64,000 bases of DNA from an uncultured Ignavibacteria bacterium (GCA_913061095.1 CAJXVM010000002.1:62001-126000); one strand, 5' to 3'. Shown: positions 54,861 to 63,742, numbered from the stretch's first letter. The notes: generated by a model from the sequence alone, not told the origin. Translations and numbers: made by a program.

Positions 54861-55940
54861 ATGAAATCTCACGGATCACATATGCTTCGCATCATCCTTC
54901 CCCTCGCCCTTGCGGTATTGACCGCCGCCTGTGGCGACACCTTCGACACTGACGAACTCGGAGCCACGGCTCCGGCCGATACGTTCGGTGACACGAGTTA
55001 CGTGCTGCAGCAGCCGATATGGACCGGCTTCAGCGCTCCCTCCGACGTCCATCTCGGCTTCGAGCCCTTCATCTACGTCGCCGAACGGAACGCCGATCAG
55101 ATCACCATGATGGATCTCTCCGGCACCGTCATCGGCAGCTCCGCACCGATCGGTCAACCGGCGGCCATCACGCAGGATTATACGCTCGACCTGCTTGTCT
55201 GCGGGATTTTCGACACGACCATCGGAGGGACCGCCGCGACATTCGGCGCCATCTACCGCATTCACATGGTCGAGGCGGGACATGACATCGCGGACGCACG
55301 TGTGGAACGTGTGTACTTCGATCCACTGAATCCCGACCGGCGGTATACCGGCATTTCCATTCTTCCCGACAACACCTACTACGTCACACGCACCGGCCCG
55401 AACAACGCCAGCCTCGTCGATCCGGACGATGCGGTCATGCTGTTCGACACCGATGACACCCCGCGTCCCCGGGTCGAATGGCCGGGACTCAGCGTCGACG
55501 GTACCGGGCTTGCAACCATCACCAGGCCGACTGCCATCACGACGTTTTCGCGTCCGACGAATGATTTCGTCTTCACACAGGAGGGCGAGAAATCACTCTT
55601 CCGCACACAGTGGATCACGCAGCGCACAAGCGGAGACGTCACGCAGTGGGAATCCTTCTACACACCAGCACTCGACGGCGATCTCGACTTCCTCCGCGTC
55701 AGCCTCTTCGACCGTCCCGAAGATGTGACGGTGGACGAAGCCGGCAACATCTACGTCATCGACGCCGGGCTGGACAGTCTGTTCAAATTCAACAATTCCG
55801 GCTTCATCACGCAGGCGTTCGGCGGGCCGGAGGAATTCCTGCATCCCGAAGGTGTGGCCTTCTTCGACCGCACGCTGTACATCGCCGATACGGGCAATGA
55901 CCGCATACTCCGCTACGTGCTCTCAACAGAGCTCGAATAG
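54861..55940 (+). CDS. NHL-repeat lipoprotein
   Basis: A 359-residue predicted lipoprotein (LALAVLTAAC; ATG 54882 would shorten the n-region). NHL-type propeller repeats are visible: FSAPSDVHLGFEPFIYVAERNADQITMMD, PEDVTVDEAGNIYVIDAGLDSLFKFN and HPEGVAFFDRTLYIADTGNDRILRY. Such propellers bind proteins or ligands, or act as lyases with metal; no catalytic residues stand out. It is two bases after the PorV-like gene and is the last gene of the cluster, followed by repeat elements. Confidence 0.85.
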   Translation: MKSHGSHMLRIILPLALAVLTAACGDTFDTDELGATAPADTFGDTSYVLQQPIWTGFSAPSDVHLGFEPFIYVAERNADQITMMDLSGTVIGSSAPIGQPAAITQDYTLDLLVCGIFDTTIGGTAATFGAIYRIHMVEAGHDIADARVERVYFDPLNPDRRYTGISILPDNTYYVTRTGPNNASLVDPDDAVMLFDTDDTPRPRVEWPGLSVDGTGLATITRPTAITTFSRPTNDFVFTQEGEKSLFRTQWITQRTSGDVTQWESFYTPALDGDLDFLRVSLFDRPEDVTVDEAGNIYVIDAGLDSLFKFNNSGFITQAFGGPEEFLHPEGVAFFDRTLYIADTGNDRILRYVLSTELE

Positions 55941-55992
55941 CGGCATCACCATGACGTGAAAAACTCGAGGGGGCAGGATGCCGAGAAGAGAC

Positions 55993-56082
55993 CGGCACCC
56001 TGAGCCTGTTGTACGGCACCCTGAGCCTGTCGAAGGGGGACGGCAGTATATGCGGTCATGCTTCGAACTGCTCAGCATGACC
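55993..56082. repeat. Intergenic repeats of two types between convergent genes
   Basis: CGGCACCCTGAGCCTGT occurs at 55993-56009 and 56014-56030, the second going on into CGAAGG. A palindrome follows, GGTCATGCT (56054-56062) with AGCATGACC (56074-56082) around an 11-base loop. Both sequence types, CCCTGAGCYTGTCGAAGG and GTCATGCTGAGC, are familiar from extragenic repeats in many unrelated environmental bacteria. They lie between the NHL gene and the leftward HD-PycTM gene. Confidence 0.7.
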
Positions 56083-56121
56083 GAAGGACCGGCGACCGTA
56101 TGATGTGTATGACCGCTTATC

Positions 56122-57384
56122 TCAATTCAGGGGGATGAGATCGATGGGCTGTTCCGCGAAGAGCATGAACATGATCACATACAGCAGGATGGAAAACACG
56201 AAGCCGTACATGAATACGTTGTAGGACACACGCAGGTACTGGTATTTTTTCCCCAGGACCTGCCCGAGATAGTAGAAATCGCGGATCATGCTTCCGTAGA
56301 GGTAGTTTTTGTCTTTAAGCATTTCCCGCATCCCCCACTCGAAGTCATCCACCGGCACGTTGTAGAAATTTCCGAAGAACAGAAGGTTTGCCCGTTTCTG
56401 CATGATATCCTCACGAGTGAACACGCCCGTTGTTACTTTCGGACGGGACGCCAGCACCGCATACACGATGGTGATGAGGCAGACGGCGAGGAAAACGAAC
56501 GTGGGGATGGCCATGTAGGGATTTGTGTCGAGCTTTCGGAAGAGCACGCTGATGATCACCGAAATGACCAGCGCATTGATACTGATCATGATGTTCGCCT
56601 TGGAATCGACCATCGCGCTGAAGTTCACATGATTGCGTGCCGTGATGCGGAACATGGTTTCGACACCGCGGTCTCCCCTGCCGATCAGGTCGTCCTTGTC
56701 CTTCTTGTTCTTCTTTTTCTTTTTTTTCTTCTTTTTTTCCTTTTGCTCCTTCCCCTGTGCCGTATCCACTGCGATGCCCTGTTCCGCCTCGGCCAGCAGT
56801 TCGCGCAGCCGCTCGAGGTTCTCATCCAGCACTTCCTGATGCCAGGAGTGTGCAATCTCCGTGTAGAACTGCCGAGACGCAACGAATTCGAGCTGATGGC
56901 GCAGCCAGGCCTCATCGCTGTAGGTCTCGCCGATCACGGCGGCCCACTCCTCCCGGAGCAATTCCGCCTTCGCCCAGAACTCCTTTTTACCGATATGCTC
57001 GAGGTCCGCGTCGCGGATGACCTTTTCCTGCAGCGTTGTCGGCTCCGCATTGATATCCGTAACGAGAATGCAACGGCGCACGGCATCGATCCCGTCCCTG
57101 TCGAAGCCGTGTTTTTTCAGGAATCGGGCGGCAAACTCGGCACTCTGTTCTTCATGGTGATGATACACTTCGGTGATCCCGGTATCATGAAACCACGCTG
57201 CAAGCACCACAATTTCGAGATCCCTGTCCTTCAGTCCGCTGGCTTCACCGATGCGCACCACGGCGTCAACGACTTCCGCCGTGTGCGTGAAGTTGTGGTA
57301 GTAATACGCGTCGGTAAGCTTTTTAGTGAAATGCCTGAACACCCAGGCGGAGGCCTTTTCCGTAATTGTCGTTTCCGATGCCAT
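56122..57384 (-). CDS. HD phosphohydrolase fused to a PycTM (DUF5706) membrane domain
   Basis: A 420-residue fusion. ATG 57384 has GAAGGG 8 bases upstream; GTG 57393 is too close to it. Residues about 15-200 are an HD domain (YYYHNFTHTAEVVDAV, AAWFHDTGITE with the HD pair, HHHEEQS, VIRDADLEHIG). A Lys-rich linker (about 215-235, nine Lys in a row) joins it to the PycTM domain: NHVNFSAMVDSKANIMISINALVIS, then helices TFVFLAVCLITIVYAV and FMYGFVFSILLYVIMFML. PycTM is the effector of Pycsar, where a cyclic pyrimidine nucleotide triggers membrane damage. No cyclase gene is nearby. The gene is last in a run with PAP2, SixA and ppk1, so a link to polyphosphate or phosphate nucleotides is as likely as defence. 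Confidence 0.87.
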   Translation of the reverse strand: MASETTITEKASAWVFRHFTKKLTDAYYYHNFTHTAEVVDAVVRIGEASGLKDRDLEIVVLAAWFHDTGITEVYHHHEEQSAEFAARFLKKHGFDRDGIDAVRRCILVTDINAEPTTLQEKVIRDADLEHIGKKEFWAKAELLREEWAAVIGETYSDEAWLRHQLEFVASRQFYTEIAHSWHQEVLDENLERLRELLAEAEQGIAVDTAQGKEQKEKKKKKKKKKNKKDKDDLIGRGDRGVETMFRITARNHVNFSAMVDSKANIMISINALVISVIISVLFRKLDTNPYMAIPTFVFLAVCLITIVYAVLASRPKVTTGVFTREDIMQKRANLLFFGNFYNVPVDDFEWGMREMLKDKNYLYGSMIRDFYYLGQVLGKKYQYLRVSYNVFMYGFVFSILLYVIMFMLFAEQPIDLIPLN

Positions 57385-57440
57385 GCTGTGCACCCTTCAA
57401 TGATCGTGTATCCGGAAGATAGGTGTTCACCTGTTCTGAT

Positions 57441-59522
57441 TCAACGCGCTGCGTCCGGTCGCGCCGTCTCCGGCAGGCTGTCGAGATATTCCCAGGTTGC
57501 CTCCTGCGCACGGATGCGTTCGTCATCGTCCGCGCCGATATGAAGATTATCCTGACTCGCATTGATCGCGCGCGCCTTGACGGTGTCACGCAGCTGCAGG
57601 TCGAGAATCGCGCGGATCTGCCCCGCGAGCGCGGGATCACGCATCGGGAACGCCACCTCGATGCGACGGTTGAGATTGCGCCGCATCATGTCGGCCGATG
57701 CGAGCCACATCTCCTCAATACCGCCATTGGTGAATACCAGGATGCGCGCGTGCTCCAGGTAGCGATCAACGATGCTGCGCACGGTGATGTTTTCGCTGAC
57801 ACCCGCGATGCCCGGAACGAGGCAGCAGATCCCCCGCACGATCAGGGTGACCGGCACGCCCGCCTGCGATGCGCGGTACAGCCGTTTGATGATCTTCGGA
57901 TCCTCGAGACTGTTGAGCTTCATCAGAATGCCGCTGGCGCGTCCCTCCTCCGCATTGTGGATCTCGCGATCGATCCGCGCATTGATTTCGCTGCGCATGT
58001 TGAACTGGGCAACGAGGAGCTGCTCGAACTCGTATCCGATACGCCGGCGGGAGAGAATATCGAAGACGGCGGCGACTTCCCTGACGATATCGCGTTCGGC
58101 AGTGAAATACCCGTGATCGCAATACAGCCCGGCGGTTTTCTCATTGAAATTCCCGGTTCCGAGGTAGGCATAGCCGCGCTCCTTCCCGTCCTCGCGACGA
58201 ACAATGTGATACAGCTTCGCATGAACTTTCAGTCCAGGGATGCTGTACATGACATTCACGCCGGCATCCTTCATGCGCTCGGACCAGAGAATGTTCGCTT
58301 CCTCGTCGAAGCGGGCCTTGATCTCCATGAACACATCCACCTGCTTTCCCTGCAGGGCTGCGTCGATCAGCGCCTGCGCGATGGCGGAATGCGACGCCAC
58401 GCGGTAAAGCGTAATCGCGATGCGCTCGACGGATTCATCCCGCGCCGCTTCCTCGAGAAACCGCACGACCGGCTCGAAACGCATGTACGGAAAATGGAGG
58501 ATGTGACTGCGCTCACGGACGGCATCGAACATGGACGCGGTCTGATCGAACGGCAGGTAATGCAGCGCAGGCAGTGGTGTATCGCGCACATGCGCGCCCA
58601 GCGGATTCGGCAGGGAAAAGAGATCGTGGAAATTGTGATATCGGCCGCCCGGGAAAAGATCCTCCTTCTTCAGTCCGAGATGCCTGCGCACACGTTTAAC
58701 CGCCGCATCCGGCATGTCCGGATCATACAGAAAGCGCGCAGGCACACCGGTCTCACGATTTTTCAGCCCCTGCCGGATTTTTTTCACCAGGTCGCCGGCG
58801 AACTCGTCCTCCACATGCAGATCCGCGTCGCGATTGAGCTTGACGGAAAAAGCGCCATCCACCTCGTGGTCCTCGAACACCGTCTGGAGATTCATCCTGA
58901 TCACATCATCGAGGAACATGAATGCGTGCGTGCCGTCATCAGCGGGGAGCGGCACAAAGCGCGGGACGATATCCGATGGCACCGAAACACGCGCATACAC
59001 GCCATCGCGTTTCTTCTTCCCGCTCCGCACGGGACGAAGAAGAGCGATCAGGTACAGAGCCCTGTTGCGCAGGAAGCCGTCGTCATCCTCGCCTCCAAGA
59101 AATACCGGATCGAGAAACGGACGCACATTCTCCCGGAAAAAGATGCGGACGATGTGCAGCTGCGTCTCTGAAAGGTCTTCCTCCTGCAGCAGGAACACTC
59201 CGTGCTCGCGCAGCTGTGCACGCAGTTCGGCAAACAGCGTGCCGAATTCGCGCTGCTGGGTGTCCACACGCGCGTAGATCTCGGCAAGCAGCGCCGCGGG
59301 ATCGATAGCGAGTTTCTCACGCTTCTTCTTTTTCAGCGACATGAGACTGCGGATGCCGGCGACGCGCACACGAAAAAACTCGTCGAGATTGGAGGAATAA
59401 ATGGCGAGGAATTTCAGCCTCTCGTAAAGCGGAACGCACGGATCGGCAGCCTCCTGAAGGACACGGCCGTTGAAGGATATCCAGCTCAGTTCGCGATCGT
59501 AAAAAGGATGACTGTCAGTCAT
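57441..59522 (-). CDS. ppk1: Polyphosphate kinase 1
   Basis: A 693-residue PPK1, which makes polyphosphate reversibly from ATP. The N-domain begins with the hallmark FYDRELSWISFNGRVLQEA and LKFLAIYSSNLDEFFRVRV. The phospho-accepting His is His434 in VHAKLYHIVRREDGKERG, followed by YLGTGNFNEKTAGLYCDHGY. The second conserved His is in RSIVDRYLEHARILVF. The C-terminus (DNLHIGADDDERIRAQEATWEYL) is complete. A Lys-rich patch (KKKKREKL) lies near residue 65. The gene is 20 bases after sixA and 57 bases before HD-PycTM. No ppx exopolyphosphatase gene is in the window. Confidence 0.95.
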   Translation of the reverse strand: MTDSHPFYDRELSWISFNGRVLQEAADPCVPLYERLKFLAIYSSNLDEFFRVRVAGIRSLMSLKKKKREKLAIDPAALLAEIYARVDTQQREFGTLFAELRAQLREHGVFLLQEEDLSETQLHIVRIFFRENVRPFLDPVFLGGEDDDGFLRNRALYLIALLRPVRSGKKKRDGVYARVSVPSDIVPRFVPLPADDGTHAFMFLDDVIRMNLQTVFEDHEVDGAFSVKLNRDADLHVEDEFAGDLVKKIRQGLKNRETGVPARFLYDPDMPDAAVKRVRRHLGLKKEDLFPGGRYHNFHDLFSLPNPLGAHVRDTPLPALHYLPFDQTASMFDAVRERSHILHFPYMRFEPVVRFLEEAARDESVERIAITLYRVASHSAIAQALIDAALQGKQVDVFMEIKARFDEEANILWSERMKDAGVNVMYSIPGLKVHAKLYHIVRREDGKERGYAYLGTGNFNEKTAGLYCDHGYFTAERDIVREVAAVFDILSRRRIGYEFEQLLVAQFNMRSEINARIDREIHNAEEGRASGILMKLNSLEDPKIIKRLYRASQAGVPVTLIVRGICCLVPGIAGVSENITVRSIVDRYLEHARILVFTNGGIEEMWLASADMMRRNLNRRIEVAFPMRDPALAGQIRAILDLQLRDTVKARAINASQDNLHIGADDDERIRAQEATWEYLDSLPETARPDAAR

Positions 59523-59541
59523 GATGCACTGCTGCCCTTTC

Positions 59542-60036
59542 TTACTTGTGTTTTTTCGGATATTCGTAATAGCGGATCACCCCGGCTCCGGGAAGCGCAT
59601 CACGCCATGACGTGACGTTGAAATCCACGCAGACCACTCCGCAGGTGGGGAGATTGTCTTCATCGAAGCCGGCCAGATCCTCCGCGAGCATCATCATCGC
59701 GGGATTGTGACCAACGACCATCGCCTCATCGACATCGTCGGGAAGCATCTGCACGATGGCCGCCAGCTCCCGCGATCCAGCGCCGTACATACGCTCATCG
59801 GTTTCGATATTCTCGGCCGGGTATCCCAGCTCTTCGGCGATCATGCGTGCCGTCGTCAATGCCCTGTTTGCAGGACTGCTGCGGATGATACGAATATCCG
59901 CGCCGCGCTCGCGGAGGATGCCGCCCATCATCGGTGCGTCGCTGTGACCGCGCTTGTTCAGCGGACGTTCGAAATCCGTCAGATGTCCATGCTTCCAACT
60001 CGATTTCGCATGGCGTGCAATATACAGGGTTTTCAT
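59542..60036 (-). CDS. sixA: SixA-type histidine phosphatase
   Basis: A 164-residue small phosphatase of the histidine phosphatase superfamily. The catalytic RHA motif is at residues 8-10 (MKTLYIARHAKSSW), with FERPLNKRGHSDA, a conserved RSSPANRALTTARMI and the second His in AMVVGHNPAMMML. E. coli SixA acts on phospho-His domains of the phosphotransferase system. In Bacteroidota the gene is often beside ppk1, as here. AAAGGAG lies 8 bases before the start. Confidence 0.9.
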   Translation of the reverse strand: MKTLYIARHAKSSWKHGHLTDFERPLNKRGHSDAPMMGGILRERGADIRIIRSSPANRALTTARMIAEELGYPAENIETDERMYGAGSRELAAIVQMLPDDVDEAMVVGHNPAMMMLAEDLAGFDEDNLPTCGVVCVDFNVTSWRDALPGAGVIRYYEYPKKHK

Positions 60037-60050
60037 GAGCTTGCTCCTTT

Positions 60051-60965
60051 CTAGAATCGCAGGGTAAACAGCATACCGCTGACGGTTGGTGTCAGTGTCC
60101 AGTTCGATCCGTCGCGGTCCCTCGAGTACCGCTCCGCCTCACGCGAGAGCACAAAGCGCCCGGTCGTGAATCCCAGCACCGCTCCAAGAAATACATCCGA
60201 CGCCCAGTGCTGATCGATGTACATGCGTCCGAGTCCTGATGCGACGGCCGTTCCGAAGAGCAGGACAGTCACCGGCCAGGAATTGATCCTCTCCGCAAGG
60301 ATGGTCGCAAGGGAAAATACGACAACAGAGTGACCCGATGGAAATGCATGATACGTGTTGTCCGGCGGCCAGGTGTCGAACGAAAACGCTCCCTCCTTCG
60401 CAGCGGGCCAGCGGCGGCCGGTAAGAAAACGCAGCACGAGCGCGACGGTGCCGGCATAGATGAGCGACTGCCCCATCATCCTTCCCGTCACGCGCAGGTC
60501 CTCGTTGCGGGAAAACAATCCCGAAAGATACACGAGGCCGGATGCAATATCCGCCGCGATCAGGTCACCGGTCCATGCCAGGTCAACCGATGCTGCGTAC
60601 AGATCGGACTGCTGATTGCTGAGCATGACGTCGCGGGCGCGCTCGTCGAGAGCCATCAGTCCGGCAGTTCCGCCAACCACGCCGCCAAATTCGATCCATG
60701 CATTCGGGCTGAACCGAAGCGGCGCCGTATTGTACGCAAGCCAGTCGCGGCCGACGATGTTCAGGTCGTCGATGATGGTGTCCATGAAGGATTTCCGCGC
60801 GGCGCTGTCGGTATCGGATCGTGCGGTCTCCCCGCCGGGACGCGGGTTCTGCGCAAACGCCCCGGTTGGACATACCACCGGCACCCCCACGAGCAGCAGC
60901 ACTAGCAGTCGGAGATGGGATTTCACCGGATGCACGAAAATCATGTCACGCAATGCGTTCTTCAT
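60051..60965 (-). CDS. PAP2 superfamily phosphatase, envelope-located
   Basis: A 304-residue membrane-linked phosphatase. The N-terminus has a signal or anchor helix (LRLLVLLLVGVPVVCPTGAFA); ATG 60944 is an alternative start. PAP2 motifs: a KxxxxxxRP-like region GRRWPAAKEGAFSF, PSGH in YHAFPSGHSVVVF, and SRxxxxxHxxxD-like GLGRMYIDQHWASDVFLG. Such enzymes remove phosphate from lipid phosphates such as phosphatidate or undecaprenyl diphosphate. It is first in the leftward run PAP2, sixA, ppk1, HD-PycTM with gaps of 15, 20 and 57 bases. Confidence 0.87.
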   Translation of the reverse strand: MKNALRDMIFVHPVKSHLRLLVLLLVGVPVVCPTGAFAQNPRPGGETARSDTDSAARKSFMDTIIDDLNIVGRDWLAYNTAPLRFSPNAWIEFGGVVGGTAGLMALDERARDVMLSNQQSDLYAASVDLAWTGDLIAADIASGLVYLSGLFSRNEDLRVTGRMMGQSLIYAGTVALVLRFLTGRRWPAAKEGAFSFDTWPPDNTYHAFPSGHSVVVFSLATILAERINSWPVTVLLFGTAVASGLGRMYIDQHWASDVFLGAVLGFTTGRFVLSREAERYSRDRDGSNWTLTPTVSGMLFTLRF

Positions 60966-61102
60966 GTTCCCGAAAATAGATGTTCCCGGGAATACGGGAC
61001 AAGCGCAGGTCAGTCATATTGTATCCGGAACTCGCATTTTAATTTTTCCCCATTATATTTGAATGAGTCTACTCCCATCTCTCAACGACATGATGATCAG
61101 TG

Positions 61103-63742
61103 ATGCAATCGAATTGCTTTTCGACCCGGAAACACCTGATATCGAGAATCGCACTGCCGTTCTGCTGCCTCCTGCTTCTCACAGGTGAGTGCATCGGACA
61201 GGCAGCACCGGACTCCGCAGCATCGGTCACGCGTGCCGCGGGTGAAGGATATGCCGCAGGCACGCTGCACCGCTGGCTGTTCGGCAGTCTCTGGCGGGAT
61301 CTGTGGACCACACCGGTCAAGGTGCCGGTGCTCGACCTGGAATCCTTCGCAGGCGGACTGGCTCCCCTGCGCCGCGGCGGCGGGCAGCAGACCGCGTCAT
61401 TGCGTCTGCGCGGTGCGGACGGCGTGGAGTACAAGTTCCGTTCCATCAACAAGGATCCCGTCGCCGTCCTTGACGAAAAACTGCGCGAAACCTTCGTGGC
61501 AGATGTGGTGCAGGATCTGATCAGCACCGCGAATCCATACGGCGCGATGGTGACCGTGCCGATCCTCAACAGCGTCGGCATCCTCAACGCGCAGCCCCTG
61601 CTGTTCGTCATGCCCGACTCCCCGAAGCTCGGGAAATTCCGCGAGGAGTTCGGCGGCATGATGGGCATGCTTGAAGTCCATCCCGACGAGGGTGAGGACG
61701 ACGAGAACGGTTTCGGCGGATCGGATAAAATCGTCGGCACTTACTCCCTGTTCGAAAAGCTGAATCACGACACCGAGGACCGCGTGGACGCGGTTGCATT
61801 TCTCAAGGCGCGCATCCTCGACATTTTCATGGGCGACTGGGACAGGCATACCGACCAGTGGCGCTGGGCGCGTTTCGAAGAGGGCGACATCGACTGGTGG
61901 CAGCCGATCCCGCGCGACCGCGACCAGGCCTTCAGCCGATACAACGGACTGATCCCCTGGATCGCCACCATCATGATTCCGCAACTGGAAAGCTGCGATG
62001 CCGATTATCCCCGCCTGAAATACCTCACCTACAGCGGACGCTTTCTCGACCGGCGATTCCTTTCGGGGCTTTCCTGGCCGGTGTACGATTCGCTCGTGCA
62101 GGTCATCCAGCCGAAACTGACCGACTCCCTGCTGCTCGCAGCGGTGCACCGCATGCCCGACGAAGTGCGCGAGACAGAAGCACAGGCGCTGTTCGCGGTG
62201 CTGCAGTCACGCAGGCAGACGCTGCCGGAGGCCGTGCGGGATTATTACGAAGTCCTCGCAGCGGAAACGGACATGCACTGCAGTGATGAAGCCGAGATGG
62301 TCGAAGTGACCCGGCATCCCGGAGGTGATGTCAGCGTGTTCGCTCGTACACTCGGAAAAAGCGGGCGTCCCCCGATATTCCAGCGCACCTTCCATCCCGA
62401 CGAGACGAAGGAGATCCGCATCTACATGAGGGATGGTGACGATATCGCCGTTGTCCGCGGCGTGCAGGACGGCAGCATTACCGTGCGTGTGATCGGCGAC
62501 GGCGGCGAGGACCGCTACGTCGACAGCTCGCTCGTTCGCGGTCCTTTCCTCGGTCTGCTTCCGTTCATCAGAACCACCCGCACCGCAACCTATTTTTACG
62601 ACCACGGCGATGAATCGATGTTCAGCATCAATACCTCGACCGCCATTGATCGCACGCGAATGCCGGAACCGCAGACCGATCTCGAGCGATACGAGCCGGA
62701 GCCGCCGGACTGGGGATGGGATGTCCTTCCCGCGCTCATCGGTGCGTATCACGCCGATCTCGGTGTGCTCATCGGCGGCGGTCCGATCTACACGCGCTAC
62801 GGATTCCGGGACGATCCTTACGATCATAAACTGAGCCTCATGGCGGGCTTCGCACCGATGACCTTCCTCGGCAAGGCGGAATTCATCGGGGATTTCCGGT
62901 CGCTGCTTCCCGGAAGTACCGTGCTGATCACGGCGGGCGCATCGGGATTCGAGGTGCTGAATTTCTTCGGCTTCGGAAACGAGACGGCGAACCTCGACGA
63001 CGCCGATTACACGTATGCGGTCAAGCAGACGCAGGTGTATTTCAATCCGCGCGTCATGATCCCGGTCAGCGATCCTCTGACGCTGGATCTGGGACTCGGC
63101 ATCCGCCACGTGCGCAATGACCTCGACGACGAAAAGCTCTACCTGCAGGAGGCGGAGCCCTACGGCATCGACCCCACGAATCTCGCGCATGTGGAAGTCG
63201 GTCTCACCTACGATACGCGCGACGAACCGGCCTGGCCCTCTTCCGGACTCTATGCGCGTGTACTCGCAAAACACTTTCCCTCGCTGTTCGAATTGCTCTC
63301 ACGTTTCGAGACGATCGAAGGCGAACTGCGAAGTTACCTTTCCGCTGACATTCTGACCGACATGACTCTGGCGCTGCGGGCAGGCGGACAGTACAATCAC
63401 GGGAAGCATCCATTTTTCGAGGCCGCCTTTCTCGGCGGCAAGGGCAGCGCCCGCGGGTACGAGTTGAATCGCTTCGCCGGCGACGCCGCCGTATATGGCA
63501 GCGCGGAATGGCGCGCATACCTTTTCGACATGAGAATCATTTTTCCTTCGGAGTTCGGCGTGTTCGCCTTCGCCGAAACCGGACGCGTATTCCTGGAGGA
63601 GGAGGAATCCGATGTCTGGCATCCCTCATGGGGCGGCGGCATCTGGCTCGCCCCGGTGGAGCGCGCCTTCACCTTCAGTGCCTCGGCCGGCGTTTCGGAT
63701 GAAGGTCTGCGCATCGATGTGGCGGCAGGGTTTGCGTTCTGA
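61103..63742 (+). CDS. Outer-membrane beta-barrel protein with kinase-like N-terminal region
   Basis: An 879-residue exported protein (signal RIALPFCCLLLLTGECIGQ); ATG 61103 preferred over GTG 61100. Residues about 60-380 carry motifs like those of FAM20/HipA-type atypical kinases: LRLRGADGVEYKFRSINKDP with a candidate ATP-binding Lys near 111, GDWDRHTDQW (about 244-253; compare DRH catalytic loops) and PRDRDQAFSRYNG (about 270) as possible metal-binding Asp. The C-terminal half (from about 530) is a barrel of the Omp85/surface antigen type (PIYTRYGFRDDPYDHKLSL, LGIRHVRNDLD, YDTRDEPAWPSSGLYARV, KGSARGYELNRFAGD, VAAGFAF). The barrel is clear; kinase relation is motif-based inference. Confidence 0.75.
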   Translation: MQSNCFSTRKHLISRIALPFCCLLLLTGECIGQAAPDSAASVTRAAGEGYAAGTLHRWLFGSLWRDLWTTPVKVPVLDLESFAGGLAPLRRGGGQQTASLRLRGADGVEYKFRSINKDPVAVLDEKLRETFVADVVQDLISTANPYGAMVTVPILNSVGILNAQPLLFVMPDSPKLGKFREEFGGMMGMLEVHPDEGEDDENGFGGSDKIVGTYSLFEKLNHDTEDRVDAVAFLKARILDIFMGDWDRHTDQWRWARFEEGDIDWWQPIPRDRDQAFSRYNGLIPWIATIMIPQLESCDADYPRLKYLTYSGRFLDRRFLSGLSWPVYDSLVQVIQPKLTDSLLLAAVHRMPDEVRETEAQALFAVLQSRRQTLPEAVRDYYEVLAAETDMHCSDEAEMVEVTRHPGGDVSVFARTLGKSGRPPIFQRTFHPDETKEIRIYMRDGDDIAVVRGVQDGSITVRVIGDGGEDRYVDSSLVRGPFLGLLPFIRTTRTATYFYDHGDESMFSINTSTAIDRTRMPEPQTDLERYEPEPPDWGWDVLPALIGAYHADLGVLIGGGPIYTRYGFRDDPYDHKLSLMAGFAPMTFLGKAEFIGDFRSLLPGSTVLITAGASGFEVLNFFGFGNETANLDDADYTYAVKQTQVYFNPRVMIPVSDPLTLDLGLGIRHVRNDLDDEKLYLQEAEPYGIDPTNLAHVEVGLTYDTRDEPAWPSSGLYARVLAKHFPSLFELLSRFETIEGELRSYLSADILTDMTLALRAGGQYNHGKHPFFEAAFLGGKGSARGYELNRFAGDAAVYGSAEWRAYLFDMRIIFPSEFGVFAFAETGRVFLEEEESDVWHPSWGGGIWLAPVERAFTFSASAGVSDEGLRIDVAAGFAF

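Noticed and set aside
57423-59171. 582-codon frame antisense to ppk1
   Set aside because: PPK1 motifs and full length on the minus strand leave no doubt; the opposite frame has no signal, domain or ribosome binding site.
61054-61061. Bacteroidetes-type -7 box TATATTTG before the barrel-protein gene
   Set aside because: It matches TAnnTTTG, but I found no TTG element at the right distance upstream, so it is not listed as a promoter.
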